A stretch of 64,000 nucleotides of DNA from NCBI RefSeq assembly GCF_014654675.1, contig NZ_BNBC01000002.1:1-64000 (forward strand). The letters are read 5' to 3'. Source of the stretch: Streptomyces spiralis (GTDB taxonomy: Bacteria > Actinomycetota > Actinomycetes > Streptomycetales > Streptomycetaceae). This document shows, piece after piece, positions 51,565-61,114 of the stretch. Within the stretch, counting starts at the first letter, position 1. Every line of letters begins with the position of its first letter. The notes beneath the pieces are model-generated. The model was not told the DNA's origin and searched no databases. It saw only the letters and a list, made by a program, of their open reading frames with translations. A program made the translations under genes and the position numbers.

Positions 51565-51856
51565 GTGCCCTTCCGCTTCCTGTCCTTTGGCCATCGGGGG
51601 CAGGCCAGAGCGTACGCCCGCATCGCTCCGCACCGACTGGACAGAGAGCCGAAGGGACAAGGAAGGGGGAATCGGCGGGCGGAGAGGGTTGGTCCTCTCT
51701 TCGGAGGGGTATCTCGCGTCGGATAGGCGTCTACCAGGCGGGCACCTCCGCCGTGTCCGCGTAGCGGGGCACACTGCGGGACCAGTAGAGGAGCGCGCAG
51801 AGGCGTGCGGCGAACCGCCTTTGTGTGTGTGCTGAGTCGGCCGGTGGTCTCCGGTG

Positions 51857-52273
51857 TCAGGCGCGCGATGTGCCGCTCTGCTCGGCGCTCCGCGCCGCGC
51901 GTTCGGCGTTCCGCTTCTTCAGACGGGCCGCCTCCTTGCGGACCTCGGCCTGAGTGGCCCGCTCCTTCTCCAGCCACTGAGGCCGGTCCTGCTTCAGGGC
52001 GTCGATCTGCTCCGTGGTGAGCGCCTCGGTGATTCCTCCGCGCGCGAGCCCCGCGATGGAGACGCCCAGCTTGGCCGCGACCACCGGGCGCGGGTGGGGG
52101 CCGTTGCGTCGCAGCTCGAGCAGCCACTCGGGCGGCTCGGCCTGGAGCTCGTCGAGCTCTGCCCGCGAGACGACGCCCTCCTGGAACTCGGCGGGCGTGG
52201 CGGGCAGGTACACACCCAGCTTCTTCGCCGCGGTGGCGGGCTTCATGGTCTGGGTGCTGCGGTGCGACTTCAT
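51857..52273 (-). CDS. DUF5997-like protein
   Basis: 138 residues from ATG 52273. Contains PATAAKKLGVYLPATPAEFQ, ELDELQAEPPEWLLELRRNG, PVVAAKLGVSIAGLARGGIT and a charged C-terminal helix. I recognise it as the widespread actinobacterial DUF5997 type, of unknown function. Divergent from the LysR-like gene with only about 60 bases between, a pairing I believe is common in Streptomyces. Confidence 0.8.
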   Translation of the reverse strand: MKSHRSTQTMKPATAAKKLGVYLPATPAEFQEGVVSRAELDELQAEPPEWLLELRRNGPHPRPVVAAKLGVSIAGLARGGITEALTTEQIDALKQDRPQWLEKERATQAEVRKEAARLKKRNAERAARSAEQSGTSRA

Positions 52274-52332
52274 GGTGTCCAGAATATCGACCGGTCGCGG
52301 GTGGTCCGACCACGCCGGGTAACCTTGGCTGG

Positions 52333-53175
52333 GTGACAGGCTCGGAAGCATCCCCCTCGTTCCGGCTCGCGTACGTTCCCGGGGCGACGCCCGCCAAGTG
52401 GGCTCGGATCTGGAACGAGCGGCTGCCCGACATCCCCCTCGAACTCGTCCAGGTCCCGGCCGCCGACGTGCCCGGAATGCTGCGCGACGGCGCGGCGGAC
52501 GCGGGCCTCGTACGGCTGCCCGTGGACCGTACGTTCTTCAGCGCGATCCCCCTCTACACCGAGACGACGGTGGTCATCGTCCCCAAGGGCCATCTGGTGA
52601 CGGCCGCGGACGAGGTATCGGTCGAGGACCTGGCCGACGAGGTCGTCTTCCACCCCCTGGACGACGTACTCGGCTGGGAGCGGCCACCGGGGGAGCCCGC
52701 CTTCGAGCGCCCCGCCACCACCGAGGACGCCGTCGAGCTGGTGGCCGCGGGCGTGGGTCTGCTCGTCGTCCCGCAGTCGCTGGCCCGCCTCCACCACCGC
52801 CGGGACCTCACCTACCGTCCGGTCGTCGACGCCCCGCAGTCGAGCGTCGCGCTGGCGTGGCCGGAGGAGAGGACCACCGACCTGGTCGACGACTTCATCG
52901 GGATCGTCCGAGGCCGGACGGTCAACAGCACCCGGGGACGCGGTGGCGCCCGGACCCCGGGCGGCTCCCAGGACGACCGGACCGGGGCCGCGGACGCCCG
53001 CCGGAAGCCCGCGGCGGGCAAGGCGACCGGACGTGCCGGCAAGGCCGGCACCACGAGAGCCGGCTCGGGCGGCTCCGGAGGATCACGCGGCGGCAGGGGC
53101 GCGAAGGGCGCGAAGGGCGCGAGGACCGCCAAGGAGACCAAGGGCACCAAGCGCGGCAGGCCGCGCCGGCCCTAG
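52333..53175 (+). CDS. LysR-type substrate-binding domain without a DNA-binding domain
   Basis: 280 residues from GTG 52333. Residues 8-190 form a LysR effector domain (FRLAYVPGATPAKWARIWNE, ETTVVIVPKGHLVTAADEVS, ELVAAGVGLLVVPQSLA). There is no HTH at either end. Residues 195-280 are a Lys/Arg/Gly/Ala-rich tail (RKPAAGKATGRAGKAG, GAKGAKGARTAKETKG), similar to histone-like tails. The basic tail may replace the HTH for nucleic-acid binding; this is inferred. Confidence 0.82.
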   Translation: MTGSEASPSFRLAYVPGATPAKWARIWNERLPDIPLELVQVPAADVPGMLRDGAADAGLVRLPVDRTFFSAIPLYTETTVVIVPKGHLVTAADEVSVEDLADEVVFHPLDDVLGWERPPGEPAFERPATTEDAVELVAAGVGLLVVPQSLARLHHRRDLTYRPVVDAPQSSVALAWPEERTTDLVDDFIGIVRGRTVNSTRGRGGARTPGGSQDDRTGAADARRKPAAGKATGRAGKAGTTRAGSGGSGGSRGGRGAKGAKGARTAKETKGTKRGRPRRP

Positions 53176-53188
53176 GTCACCTCTTCGG

Positions 53189-53665
53189 TCACCTCTTCGC
53201 CGTACGGCCGATCGACTCCACCAGCGGCAGCAGCCGGTGGGAAACGCGCTCGCGCAGGGCCACCTCGGTGCGGGTGCGGACCACGCCCGGCAAACTGATC
53301 AGCTTCTGGATCACGTCCTCCAGGTGGGCGTTGTCCCGTGCGACGACCCGAGTCAGCAGATCGCCGCCGCCGGTGATCGAGAACGCCTCGACGATCTCCG
53401 GTACCGCGGCCAGCGCGTCCCCGACGTCGTCCAGATGCCCCTGGGTGACCTCGATGTGCACGAAGGCGAGCACCGGGTGGCCGAGTGCGGCGGGGGAGAG
53501 GATGGGACCCGTGCCGGTGATCACGCCGTCGCGTTCGAGGCGGTCCAGGCGGGCCTGGAGCGTGCCGCGCGCCACGCCGAGGACGCGGGCGTACTCGCGC
53601 ACGCTGGTGCGCGGCTGTTCGAGGAGCAGCCGCAGGATACGGGTGTCGAGTTCGTCCACGGCCAT
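53189..53665 (-). CDS. Lrp/AsnC-family transcriptional regulator
   Basis: 158 residues from ATG 53665. HTH: LDTRILRLLLEQPRTSVREY, ARVLGVARGTLQARLDRLER; RAM domain: VLAFVHIEVTQGHLDDVGDA, AFSITGGGDLLTRVVARDN. Divergent from the FUSC gene across 298 bases that hold CCAATGGC repeats, which are likely its binding sites. May sense an amino acid or other small ligand. Confidence 0.9.
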   Translation of the reverse strand: MAVDELDTRILRLLLEQPRTSVREYARVLGVARGTLQARLDRLERDGVITGTGPILSPAALGHPVLAFVHIEVTQGHLDDVGDALAAVPEIVEAFSITGGGDLLTRVVARDNAHLEDVIQKLISLPGVVRTRTEVALRERVSHRLLPLVESIGRTAKR

Positions 53666-53711
53666 GGCGGCGCCCGTGCCCTCCTGCGTTCGTCGATCGA
53701 CGCCGACTGTA

Positions 53712-53814
53712 CCAATGGCCCAGTGCGGTGCGCCCTGCCCTGGCCGGGCGCCGTCGTCCATTGGCCCTCCGCCGGTACCGGATATCGGCGTCCGGCTGGG
53801 CCAATGGCTCAGTG
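53712..53814. promoter_or_regulatory. CCAATGGC repeats between asnC-type regulator and FUSC gene
   Basis: CCAATGGCCCAGTG (53712-53725) and CCAATGGCTCAGTG (53801-53814) are direct copies with one mismatch. Between them, 53758-53766 carries the same core inverted (CCATTGGCC). Cluster spacing and location are typical of Lrp/AsnC octamer-type operators. Confidence 0.7.
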
Positions 53815-53963
53815 ATTCGGACTTCACTTGAGCCATGGGTGGAGAGGATGGTGTTATGGACACGTCGATGGCGCTGCGGACCCCCGCGGCGCCTTTTTCG
53901 TGCCGGTGCGCCGTACCGGCGTCCCATGCCGGTGTTCCAGGTCTGCCAAGGGGGCGGTAAACA

Positions 53964-55469
53964 ATGCTGAAGAGGGTGTTCGCGGCTCCGGACCCGGGAC
54001 GGGTGCGGCTGCGGTTCGCGGCCCGTGCCGTCCTCGGCATCGGCCTGGCGGTCGTCGTCTGCGGACTGGCCGGACACTCCCTTCCGGGCGCCGTCACCGG
54101 TGGGCTCGCCGCGTTGCTGGCCCTGTTCACCGTCACCGACCCCACGGTCCGGGGGCAGGCGGTCACCACTGCGCTGCTGCCGGTCGTCGGCATCCCCGTC
54201 CTCGCCGCCGCGGCCGAACTGCACGACCACGCCGTGGCGCGGGACCTCGCCTTCCTCGCCGTGGTCGGCGCGGGCGTGTACGCGCGCCGCTGGGGACCGC
54301 GGGGCCACAGCCTGGGCGTGTTCGCGTTCATGACCTTCTTCGTGGCGCAGTTCCTGCACGCGACCGGCGGGCAGCTGCCCGAGCTGTCGGCCGCCGTCGT
54401 CCTGTCCGTGCTCAGCGCGGCGGCGGTCCGTTTCGGGCTGTGGTGCTACGAACGCCGACTGCCCCCGGCCGCCGCGCCCGCGCCGCCGGCCGGCGGCGCA
54501 CTGGCCCGGGTGACCACCCGGCAGGCCGTCCAGGCCGCCTCCGGCGCCGCCTTCGCCCTCGTCGTGGGGCAGATGGTCTCCGGACAGCGCTGGTACTGGG
54601 CCGTCGGCGCCACCTGGTGGGTCTTCGTGAACACCGTCTCGCGCGGCGAGACCCTGGTGCGCGGCTTCCGCCGCGTCCTCGGCACGGTGCTCGGCCTGGG
54701 CCTCGGCGCCCTCCTCGTCGTCCCGCTGCACGGCGCCGTCCTGCCCACCCTGGCCCTCGTCGCCGTCAGCGTCTTCGGCATCTTCTACACGGCCGCCGTG
54801 TCCTACACCTGGATGATGCTCTGGGTCACGCTGCTCGCCGAGTCGCTCTACGGCCTCCTCGGCGTCCTCACCCCCGGCCTGGTCGCCCTGCGGCTCGGGG
54901 AGACCGCCGTCGGCGCACTCGGTGCCGGGCTGGCCGTGCTGTTCGTGCTGCCCGTCACCACCCACTCCGTCACCGACGCCTGGATCCAGCGCGCCCTGCG
55001 CTGCGTCCACGTGTGCACCGCCGAGGCGGCCGCCCGGCTCGCGGGCGTCGCGGACGCCGATCCCACGCCCCGCGTGGCCGAACTGGAGCAGCTGCTCGGC
55101 CGGGTACGGCTCTCCGTGGCTCCGCTGGTCCACCCGCTGAACCCGATGCTCGGCCGCAAGCGCCGCGCCCGCCAGGTGCTCGCGCTGCTCGACGACTGCG
55201 CCCGCGAGATCCGAGGTCTGGTCGCCGTGGCCGCCGACCCGGAGGCCTCCCACGACGCGCGCCTGGCCGCCGCCTGCTGGCGAGTGGAGGCGGCCGTGGA
55301 GGCGCTCACCGGCGGCACCGAACCCGTCACCGCCACGCCCGCCGCCGACACCGCCCGCCCGACCGCGGAAGCGGGCGCCCTCGCCCACCTCCACGGCCTG
55401 GAACGGGCCCTGGCCGACCTGGCCGCCCCCCTCCGCGCCCCCTCGGGGTCCCCCCTGGTCGGCGCCTGA
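53964..55469 (+). CDS. FUSC-family (fusaric-acid-resistance-like) membrane protein
   Basis: 501 residues. Two blocks of four to six helices, the first in residues 17-140 and the second in 175-330, with GLAALLALFTVTDPTVRG, RQAVQAASGAAFALVVGQMV and WYWAVGATWWVFVNTVSRGE, followed by a soluble helical C-terminal region. The WAV-W-V motif is typical of FUSC proteins that export aromatic acids. Probably controlled by the divergent AsnC regulator. Confidence 0.87.
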   Translation: MLKRVFAAPDPGRVRLRFAARAVLGIGLAVVVCGLAGHSLPGAVTGGLAALLALFTVTDPTVRGQAVTTALLPVVGIPVLAAAAELHDHAVARDLAFLAVVGAGVYARRWGPRGHSLGVFAFMTFFVAQFLHATGGQLPELSAAVVLSVLSAAAVRFGLWCYERRLPPAAAPAPPAGGALARVTTRQAVQAASGAAFALVVGQMVSGQRWYWAVGATWWVFVNTVSRGETLVRGFRRVLGTVLGLGLGALLVVPLHGAVLPTLALVAVSVFGIFYTAAVSYTWMMLWVTLLAESLYGLLGVLTPGLVALRLGETAVGALGAGLAVLFVLPVTTHSVTDAWIQRALRCVHVCTAEAAARLAGVADADPTPRVAELEQLLGRVRLSVAPLVHPLNPMLGRKRRARQVLALLDDCAREIRGLVAVAADPEASHDARLAAACWRVEAAVEALTGGTEPVTATPAADTARPTAEAGALAHLHGLERALADLAAPLRAPSGSPLVGA

Positions 55470-55599
55470 ACACCACGGCGCAGCGACCCCACGCCAAGCG
55501 CCGGGACACCCCGAGATTCTCCGGCCTTGGTCTAGACCGCGCTTGATCGACTGCTACCGTCAGCCCGAGACGGGTCGAGCGGCCGAGCGAGAGGGGACA

Positions 55600-56643
55600 G
55601 TGGTGGCAGGCGAGGGCGGCGGGCGGCGGCGGGCGTTCATCGGGTCGTTCACGGCGGCGGGAGGACCCGGCGTGGTCACCGCGGCCGTGGCCCACAGCGG
55701 CGGCGCGCTGACCCTGCTGAGCAGCGTGGACGGCGTGCTGGACCCGTCGTACCTGGCCCTGTCGCCCGACGGCGGCACGCTGTACGCGGTCAGCGAGACC
55801 GCCGAGGGCGCGGTGGCCGCGTACCGGGTTAAGGAGGAGACCGTCGAGCTCACCGGAGCCCCGGTGCGAGTCGGCGGGAGCGGACCGACCCACTTGAGCG
55901 TGTTCGACGGGCACGTCCTCACCGCCAACTACGGCTCCGGCAGCGTCAGCGCCGTCCCCGTCCGCGCCGACGGCCGGCTCGCCCACGCGCCCTCCGACGT
56001 CCTGCGGCACACCGGCTCCGGCCCGCACGAACGCCGGCAGCGTGGTCCGCACGCCCACCAGGTGCAGCCGGACCCGAGCGGACGCTGGGCCGTCGGCGTC
56101 GACCTCGGGACGGACTCGGTGCGGGTGTACGCGCTGGCGGACGGCAAGCTCACCGTCCACCGCGAGATCGCGCTGCGGCCCGGCTCCGGACCCCGCCATC
56201 TGGCCTTCCACCCGGACGGCCGGCACGCCTACGTCGTCAACGAACTCACCCCCACCGTCACCGCCTGCCGCTGGGACGCCGCGAGCGGCTCCCTCAAGCC
56301 GCTTTCCGAGACGCCGGTGCTGCCGCACGCCCCGGCCGGCGACGCCTACCCCTCGGGCGTCGTGGCCGCGCCCGACGGCCGGTTCGTGTGGACCGCCACC
56401 CGCGGCGAGGACGTGCTGTCCGTGTTCGCCGTAGAGGCGGACGGGGAGCGGCTGGAGCTGGTGGCGACGGTGCCGTGCGGTGGCCACTGGCCCCGGGCGC
56501 TCGCCCTGTCCGCAGGCTTCCTCTACGTCGCCAACGAGCGCTCCGGCGATGTGACCTGGTTCGCGGTGGACCCGGACACGGGGCTCCCGGAGCGCACCGG
56601 CGCGGTGCCGGTGGCCGCGGCGTCCTGCGTGGTCTTCGGCTGA
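55600..56643 (+). CDS. Lactonase-family seven-bladed beta-propeller (6-phosphogluconolactonase-like)
   Basis: 347 residues from GTG 55600, after GAGAGGGGA. AFIGSFTAAGGPGVVTAAVA, DPSYLALSPDGGTLYAVSET, GPTHLSVFDGHVLTANYGSG, GPHAHQVQPDPSGRWAVGVD, GPRHLAFHPDGRHAYVVNEL: repeated propeller blades as in YbhE/Pgl. Likely hydrolyses a sugar lactone in the cytosol. A bidirectional terminator follows. Confidence 0.88.
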   Translation: MVAGEGGGRRRAFIGSFTAAGGPGVVTAAVAHSGGALTLLSSVDGVLDPSYLALSPDGGTLYAVSETAEGAVAAYRVKEETVELTGAPVRVGGSGPTHLSVFDGHVLTANYGSGSVSAVPVRADGRLAHAPSDVLRHTGSGPHERRQRGPHAHQVQPDPSGRWAVGVDLGTDSVRVYALADGKLTVHREIALRPGSGPRHLAFHPDGRHAYVVNELTPTVTACRWDAASGSLKPLSETPVLPHAPAGDAYPSGVVAAPDGRFVWTATRGEDVLSVFAVEADGERLELVATVPCGGHWPRALALSAGFLYVANERSGDVTWFAVDPDTGLPERTGAVPVAAASCVVFG

Positions 56644-56702
56644 CGCCCCTGACCCGGTCCCGCATCGCCACCCAGCGGCCACCGCCACCGCCCGCCGCAC
56701 GG

Positions 56703-56740
56703 CGAAGGGCCCGCCCCGGCTGTCCGGAGCGGGCCCTTCG
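56703..56740. terminator. Bidirectional hairpin between lactonase and CbiX genes
   Basis: CGAAGGGCCCGC (56703-56714) pairs perfectly with GCGGGCCCTTCG (56729-56740) around 14 bases, between stops at 56643 and 56819. Confidence 0.8.
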
Positions 56741-56818
56741 GCGTGGTCGTACGGGTCGTGCGGGTGGCGCCTGTCGTCCGGGCATGCGCGATGCCGCCGG
56801 GCGCCGGCGACGCGCGGA

Positions 56819-57742
56819 TCAGCGGACCGGCGTGCCCTGCGACTGCTGCGGAGCGATGCCCAGCGCGGTCGTGTACTTGGCCAGGGCGAGCTTGCCGATG
56901 GCCGGGTACGGGCCGAGCGCCTCGGCGGCCGGGCAGTCCGCCTCCTTGGCGGCCGCCTCGATCAGCTCCGCGTCGATCTCCGGGCCGATCAGGTACGGCG
57001 CCAGCGCCAGCTGCTGGGATCCGGAGGAACGCAGCTGCTCGGCGACGGCCGTGATCGAGCCCTCCTGGTCGAGGGCGGCCGCCATCACCGGCACGGCGAG
57101 GCGGGCGGCCAGCAGCATGCCGGTGATCCCGGCGGCCTGGACGGCCTCCTCGCCGCCGACCGACGCGAGGATGATGCCGTCGGCGGCGGTCGCCACCGTG
57201 AACAGGCGGGCGCGGTCGGCGCGGGCCAGGCCGGCCTCCGACAGCCGCACGTGCAGCGCCTCGGCGAGCAGCGGGTGCGGGCCCAGCACATCGGTCAGCT
57301 CGGCGGCGACCCGGCTGTCCATCACGGCCTGGCGGATCTGGCGCAGCAGCGCGCTGTCCGGGCCGGCCAGCAGCGGCACCACGACTCCGACCGGGCCGTC
57401 GGGCTCCTTGACCTCGGCACCGGCGGCGAGCGCCTGCTCGTAGCGGGCGGTCCGCTGGTCGGCCGCGTGCGCGAGCACGGACCGCAGGGTCGGGAACTCC
57501 TCGTCGTCCCCGTCGACGTACCCGATCAGGGCGTCGAGGCCGGGGAGCTCGGAGCGGGCGATGCTCACGACCTCCTCGGCGAGGCTGCGCGTGGCGGCGC
57601 CGGGCGTGCCCGGCACCGCGAGGACGAGCGCGGGCGCGCCCTCGGGAGCCGCCAGCGGTTCGGGTCGGCGGTGCCGTCCGGGCTGGCGGGGGCGCGGCAT
57701 TCGTACTGGCAGGCCGGACGCGGGCCCAGTGGGGGAGCTCAT
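56819..57742 (-). CDS. CbiX/sirohydrochlorin-chelatase-like protein
   Basis: 307 residues from ATG 57742. ALVLAVPGTPGAATRSLAEE, VVVPLLAGPDSALLRQIRQA, LGPHPLLAEALHVRLSEAGL and LALAPYLIGPEIDAELIEAA correspond to the two half-domains of CbiX. The usual metal-binding His of the first half (HGS/HGT) is replaced here by PGT, so chelatase activity is doubtful. Streptomyces carries several such degenerate paralogues. Confidence 0.8.
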   Translation of the reverse strand: MSSPTGPASGLPVRMPRPRQPGRHRRPEPLAAPEGAPALVLAVPGTPGAATRSLAEEVVSIARSELPGLDALIGYVDGDDEEFPTLRSVLAHAADQRTARYEQALAAGAEVKEPDGPVGVVVPLLAGPDSALLRQIRQAVMDSRVAAELTDVLGPHPLLAEALHVRLSEAGLARADRARLFTVATAADGIILASVGGEEAVQAAGITGMLLAARLAVPVMAAALDQEGSITAVAEQLRSSGSQQLALAPYLIGPEIDAELIEAAAKEADCPAAEALGPYPAIGKLALAKYTTALGIAPQQSQGTPVR

Positions 57743-57947
57743 GGCGCCGCATGTTACTGGCTTTCCGGGACCTGCTGTTCGGGGAGGGTGCAGGTGAGCG
57801 GTATCCGTCCGCTTTTGTCGGATGCGTGACGCGGTGATCCGAACCGGTGGATGTGTGCAGGGGGCCGGATACGGCAACTCGCCCGTGACATGGGCGCACT
57901 TGTCCGACATGTGCCGGACACATGCGGACGCGGCGGACGTGCCGGGA

Positions 57948-58947
57948 TCAATCCCCTTGTGCCGGTGGTGCGTAGAGCAGCTTCTCGTCACCGGGCAGGG
58001 CGAAGGTGCCTCGGGCCAGGTCGGTGGCGATGCGCACGGAGCCGTGCAGCGGATCCCCCTCGGCGGCCACGCGCCGTGCGTGCGGCGGCCGGACGGCCAA
58101 CTCCTGCTCCAGCGGCAAGAGGAGGGGGTCGCCCACCTTGAACAGGCCTCCGGTGAGGGCGACCAGGGGCTCTCCGAAGAGAGGGCAGACGGCGGCGGCC
58201 GACTCGGCCATGTGCCGGGCCGCCGCGCGCAGCACGCCGGCCGCCACGGGGTCCTCGGCGGCACAGGCGGCACCTCGGGCGCGAAGGAGGCGAGGACGGC
58301 GGCGCGGTCGGAGCGCGGATAGATTCTGCCGGGCAGCTGCGGCATCGGCCCGAACGCCTCCTCGGCACGCGCCGGCAACGCCGCCGAGCCGCCGTCCCGT
58401 CCGTCGTGGGCGCGCAGCGCGGCCTCCGGGCCCGCCCGCCCGATCCACGCCCCGCTGCCGCAGTCGCCGAGCAGATGACCACAGCCGTCGGCACGGTGCC
58501 GGCCGGAGAGGTCGGTGCCGATCGCGATCAGGCCGGTCCCGGCGGCGATCGCCGCCCGGGCCGTGGGCCCAGGGCGCCGACATAGGCGGTGACCGCGTCG
58601 GCGACGAGCGCGACCCTGCGCACCCCCGGTTCCCGCGCCGGCGCCCCGGGGAGTTCGGCGCGCAGGGCGTCGCCCAGGGTGGCGGGTCCGGCCGCTCCCA
58701 CGACGGCCGCCTCCAGCCGCCCCACCCCGGTCTCGGCGGACAACGCCCGTGCCATCGGCACGAGTTGCTCCATCAGGTGTCCGGGATCGATCCCCCGGTC
58801 ACCTGTGCGCACCGGTTCCTCCGACGCCCGCTGAGCGAGTGTCCCGGCTCCGGGCACACCGATGACGACCCGCATTCCGGAACCGCCCGAGTCCACGGCG
58901 AGGAAGCCGGCCACCGTGTCCGTGCCGGCCTCCGGCCGGCCCGTCAC
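57948..58947 (-). pseudogene. BadF/BadG-type sugar kinase (N-acetylglucosamine-kinase-like), two frameshifts
   Basis: From GTG 58947: GFLAVDSGGSGMRVVIGVPG (ATPase phosphate-1 loop), VGAAGPATLGDALRAEL and VADAVTAYVGALGP. One base seems lost near 58567; the next frame gives AAIAAGTGLIAIGTDLSG and HLLGDCGSGAWIGRAG. A second loss near 58270 leads to AAEDPVAAGVLRAAARHMAE, LVALTGGLFKVGD and a stop at 57948. All ASKHA motifs survive, about 330 residues in total, so either decay is very recent or these are sequence errors. Its GTG overlaps the uracil-DNA-glycosylase stop (GTGA). Confidence 0.75.
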
Positions 58948-59621
58948 GGCAGGCGCCAGTCCACGGGCTGCGCCCCCTGCCGGACCAGCAGGTCGTTGGC
59001 CCGGCTGAATGGGCGCGAGCCGAAGAAGCCGCGGTCGGCCGACATGGGCGAGGGATGGGCCGACTCCACCGAGGGCAGGTCGCCGAGCAGCGGACGGAGA
59101 TTGCGGGCGTCACGGCCCCACAGGATCGACACCAGCGGCTTTCCGCGTGCCGCCAGTGCCCGTATCGCCTGCTCGGTGACCTCCTCCCAGCCCTTGCCGC
59201 GGTGGGCGCCCGGCTTGCGCGGGGCCGTGGTGAGCGCCCTGTTGAGCAGCAGCACGCCCTGGCGGGTCCAGGGCGTCAGGTCACCGTTCGACGGCTGGGG
59301 CAGTCCCAGGTCGCCGTTCAGCTCCCGGTAGATGTTGACGAGACTGCCGGGCAGCGGACGCACCTCGGGCGCGACCGAGAAGGAAAGGCCGACGGCGTGC
59401 CCTGGGGTCGGGTACGGGTCCTGGCCGACGATCAGGACGCGTACGTCGTCGAAGGGTTGCTGGAAGGCGCGCAGAACGTTCGCGCCGGCCGGGAGGTAGG
59501 TGCGTCCGGCGGCGATCTCCGCGCGCAGGAAGTCACCCATCGCGGCGATCCGCCCGGCCACGGGTTCCAGGGCCTTCGCCCAGCCTGCTTCGACGATTTC
59601 ATGCAACGGTCGTGGTGCCAC
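58944..59621 (-). CDS. ung: Uracil-DNA glycosylase, family 1
   Basis: 225 residues from GTG 59621 (GTG 59630 also possible). Water-activating loop [20 protein letters not shown], uracil-binding region LLLNRALTT and the DNA-intercalation loop [20 protein letters not shown]. Removes uracil from DNA in base-excision repair. It overlaps the kinase start by four bases. Confidence 0.95.
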   Translation of the reverse strand: MAPRPLHEIVEAGWAKALEPVAGRIAAMGDFLRAEIAAGRTYLPAGANVLRAFQQPFDDVRVLIVGQDPYPTPGHAVGLSFSVAPEVRPLPGSLVNIYRELNGDLGLPQPSNGDLTPWTRQGVLLLNRALTTAPRKPGAHRGKGWEEVTEQAIRALAARGKPLVSILWGRDARNLRPLLGDLPSVESAHPSPMSADRGFFGSRPFSRANDLLVRQGAQPVDWRLP

Positions 59622-59737
59622 GCGCGTCACCCTACTGCCGGGCACCGGCCGTTGATCAAGCTGTGGCCGAAACCCGGGCCCGGCCGTCACGGGGGACGGC
59701 CGGGGCTCCGCGTCGGGGCCGGCGGGTGCCGTCATGC

Positions 59738-60823
59738 TCAGCCGATCACCGCCGCCCGTACGCACAGCACGTCCGGCAGATGCGCGGCCAACTGCTGCCA
59801 GCTGTCGCCGTCGTCCGCCGAGGCGTACACCTCGCCGTTGCGGTTGCCGAAGTACACGCCGGCCGGGTCGGCGTCGTCGGTGCACAGCGCGTCGCGCAGC
59901 ACCGTGCCGTAGTGGTCCTCCTGCGGCAGGCCCGCCGTGAGCGCCTCCCAGCTCTTGCCCGCGTCGGCCGTGCGGAACACGCGGCACCGGTGGTCGGCGG
60001 GCACCCGGTCCGCGTCGGCGTTGATCGGGAAGACGTACGCCGTGTCGCCGCGGTGCGGATGGGCGGCCGCCGCGAAGCCGAACGTCGACGGCAGGCCCTC
60101 GCCGATGTCCGTCCAGTGCGCGCCCCCGTCGTCGCTGCGGTACACACCCCAGTGGTTCTGGAGGTAGAGCCGGTCGAGGTTGGCCGAGTCCCGCGCCACC
60201 TTGTGGACGCACTGGCCGAACTCCGGGTCGGGGTCGGGCAGGAACACCGCGGACACCCCGGAGTTGGAGGGCGCCCAGCTCGCGCCGCCGTCGGCCGTAC
60301 GGAAGACCCCGGCGGTGGACACGGCGACCGTGACGGCCCTCGGATCGCGCCGGTCCGTCAGCACGGTGTGCAGGCCCTCACCGCCGCCGCCCGGCACCCA
60401 CTTCGACCGCGTGGGGTGCTCCCACAGTGGGCGGACCAGCTCGAAGCTCTCACCGCGGTCCTCGGAGCGGTAGAGCGCGGCCGGCTCCGTGCCCGCGTAC
60501 ACCACGTCGGGCTCGGCGGCCGCCGGGTGCAGCTGCCACACCCGCTCCAGCGAGGCGCCCGTCTCCTTGGGGAACTTCACCGCCGGCCGGGCGGGCTCCG
60601 TCCACGTACGGCCCAGGTCGTCGGAGTGGAACACGGACGGACCCCAGTGCGCGCTGTCGCCACCGGCCAGCAGCCGCGGAACGGCGCCGCGGGTGTCGAT
60701 GGCCACCGAGTACACGGCCTGCGCGTTGAAGTAAGGGCTGTCGTCGAACTCCCAGGCGCCGTCCCGCCGTCGCCCGATGAACAGGCCCTTTCGGGTACCC
60801 ACGGCGAGCAGTACCTCGGTCAT
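59738..60823 (-). CDS. BNR/sialidase-like beta-propeller protein
   Basis: 361 residues from ATG 60823 with GGAGGTGATC. Five BNR-type (S/A-x-D-x-G-x-x-W/F) blades: [50 protein letters not shown] and a sixth, [10 protein letters not shown]. Such proteins resemble glycosyl hydrolases or photosystem-assembly-type propellers, but the sialidase catalytic residues are not evident and there is no signal peptide. Function unknown. Confidence 0.85.
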   Translation of the reverse strand: MTEVLLAVGTRKGLFIGRRRDGAWEFDDSPYFNAQAVYSVAIDTRGAVPRLLAGGDSAHWGPSVFHSDDLGRTWTEPARPAVKFPKETGASLERVWQLHPAAAEPDVVYAGTEPAALYRSEDRGESFELVRPLWEHPTRSKWVPGGGGEGLHTVLTDRRDPRAVTVAVSTAGVFRTADGGASWAPSNSGVSAVFLPDPDPEFGQCVHKVARDSANLDRLYLQNHWGVYRSDDGGAHWTDIGEGLPSTFGFAAAAHPHRGDTAYVFPINADADRVPADHRCRVFRTADAGKSWEALTAGLPQEDHYGTVLRDALCTDDADPAGVYFGNRNGEVYASADDGDSWQQLAAHLPDVLCVRAAVIG

Positions 60824-61114
60824 GCCGATCACCTCCGAGAGGTCTTCGTCCGGACATCCTTGTCTCGGACACCGGTCAGTCTGCACCCCACCACTGACAG
60901 TCACCCCCGCGATGACGTCGTCGCAGGTCGGACCGGCATGGTCGGCGTGCCCCGCGAACCGGGGGCGTGGGGGAGGAGCGGTTTCGGGCCGCCGCCGGAC
61001 TCATGGGTGCGCCGGGCCGGGGAACCCGTGATGAGCGTCGGGGAGCCGTCTGCCGTAAGGAAGGGCGGTGGGGCAGGTCCGTGTGGCCCGTGAGCTTGTG
61101 AGGAGGATGCCGTC

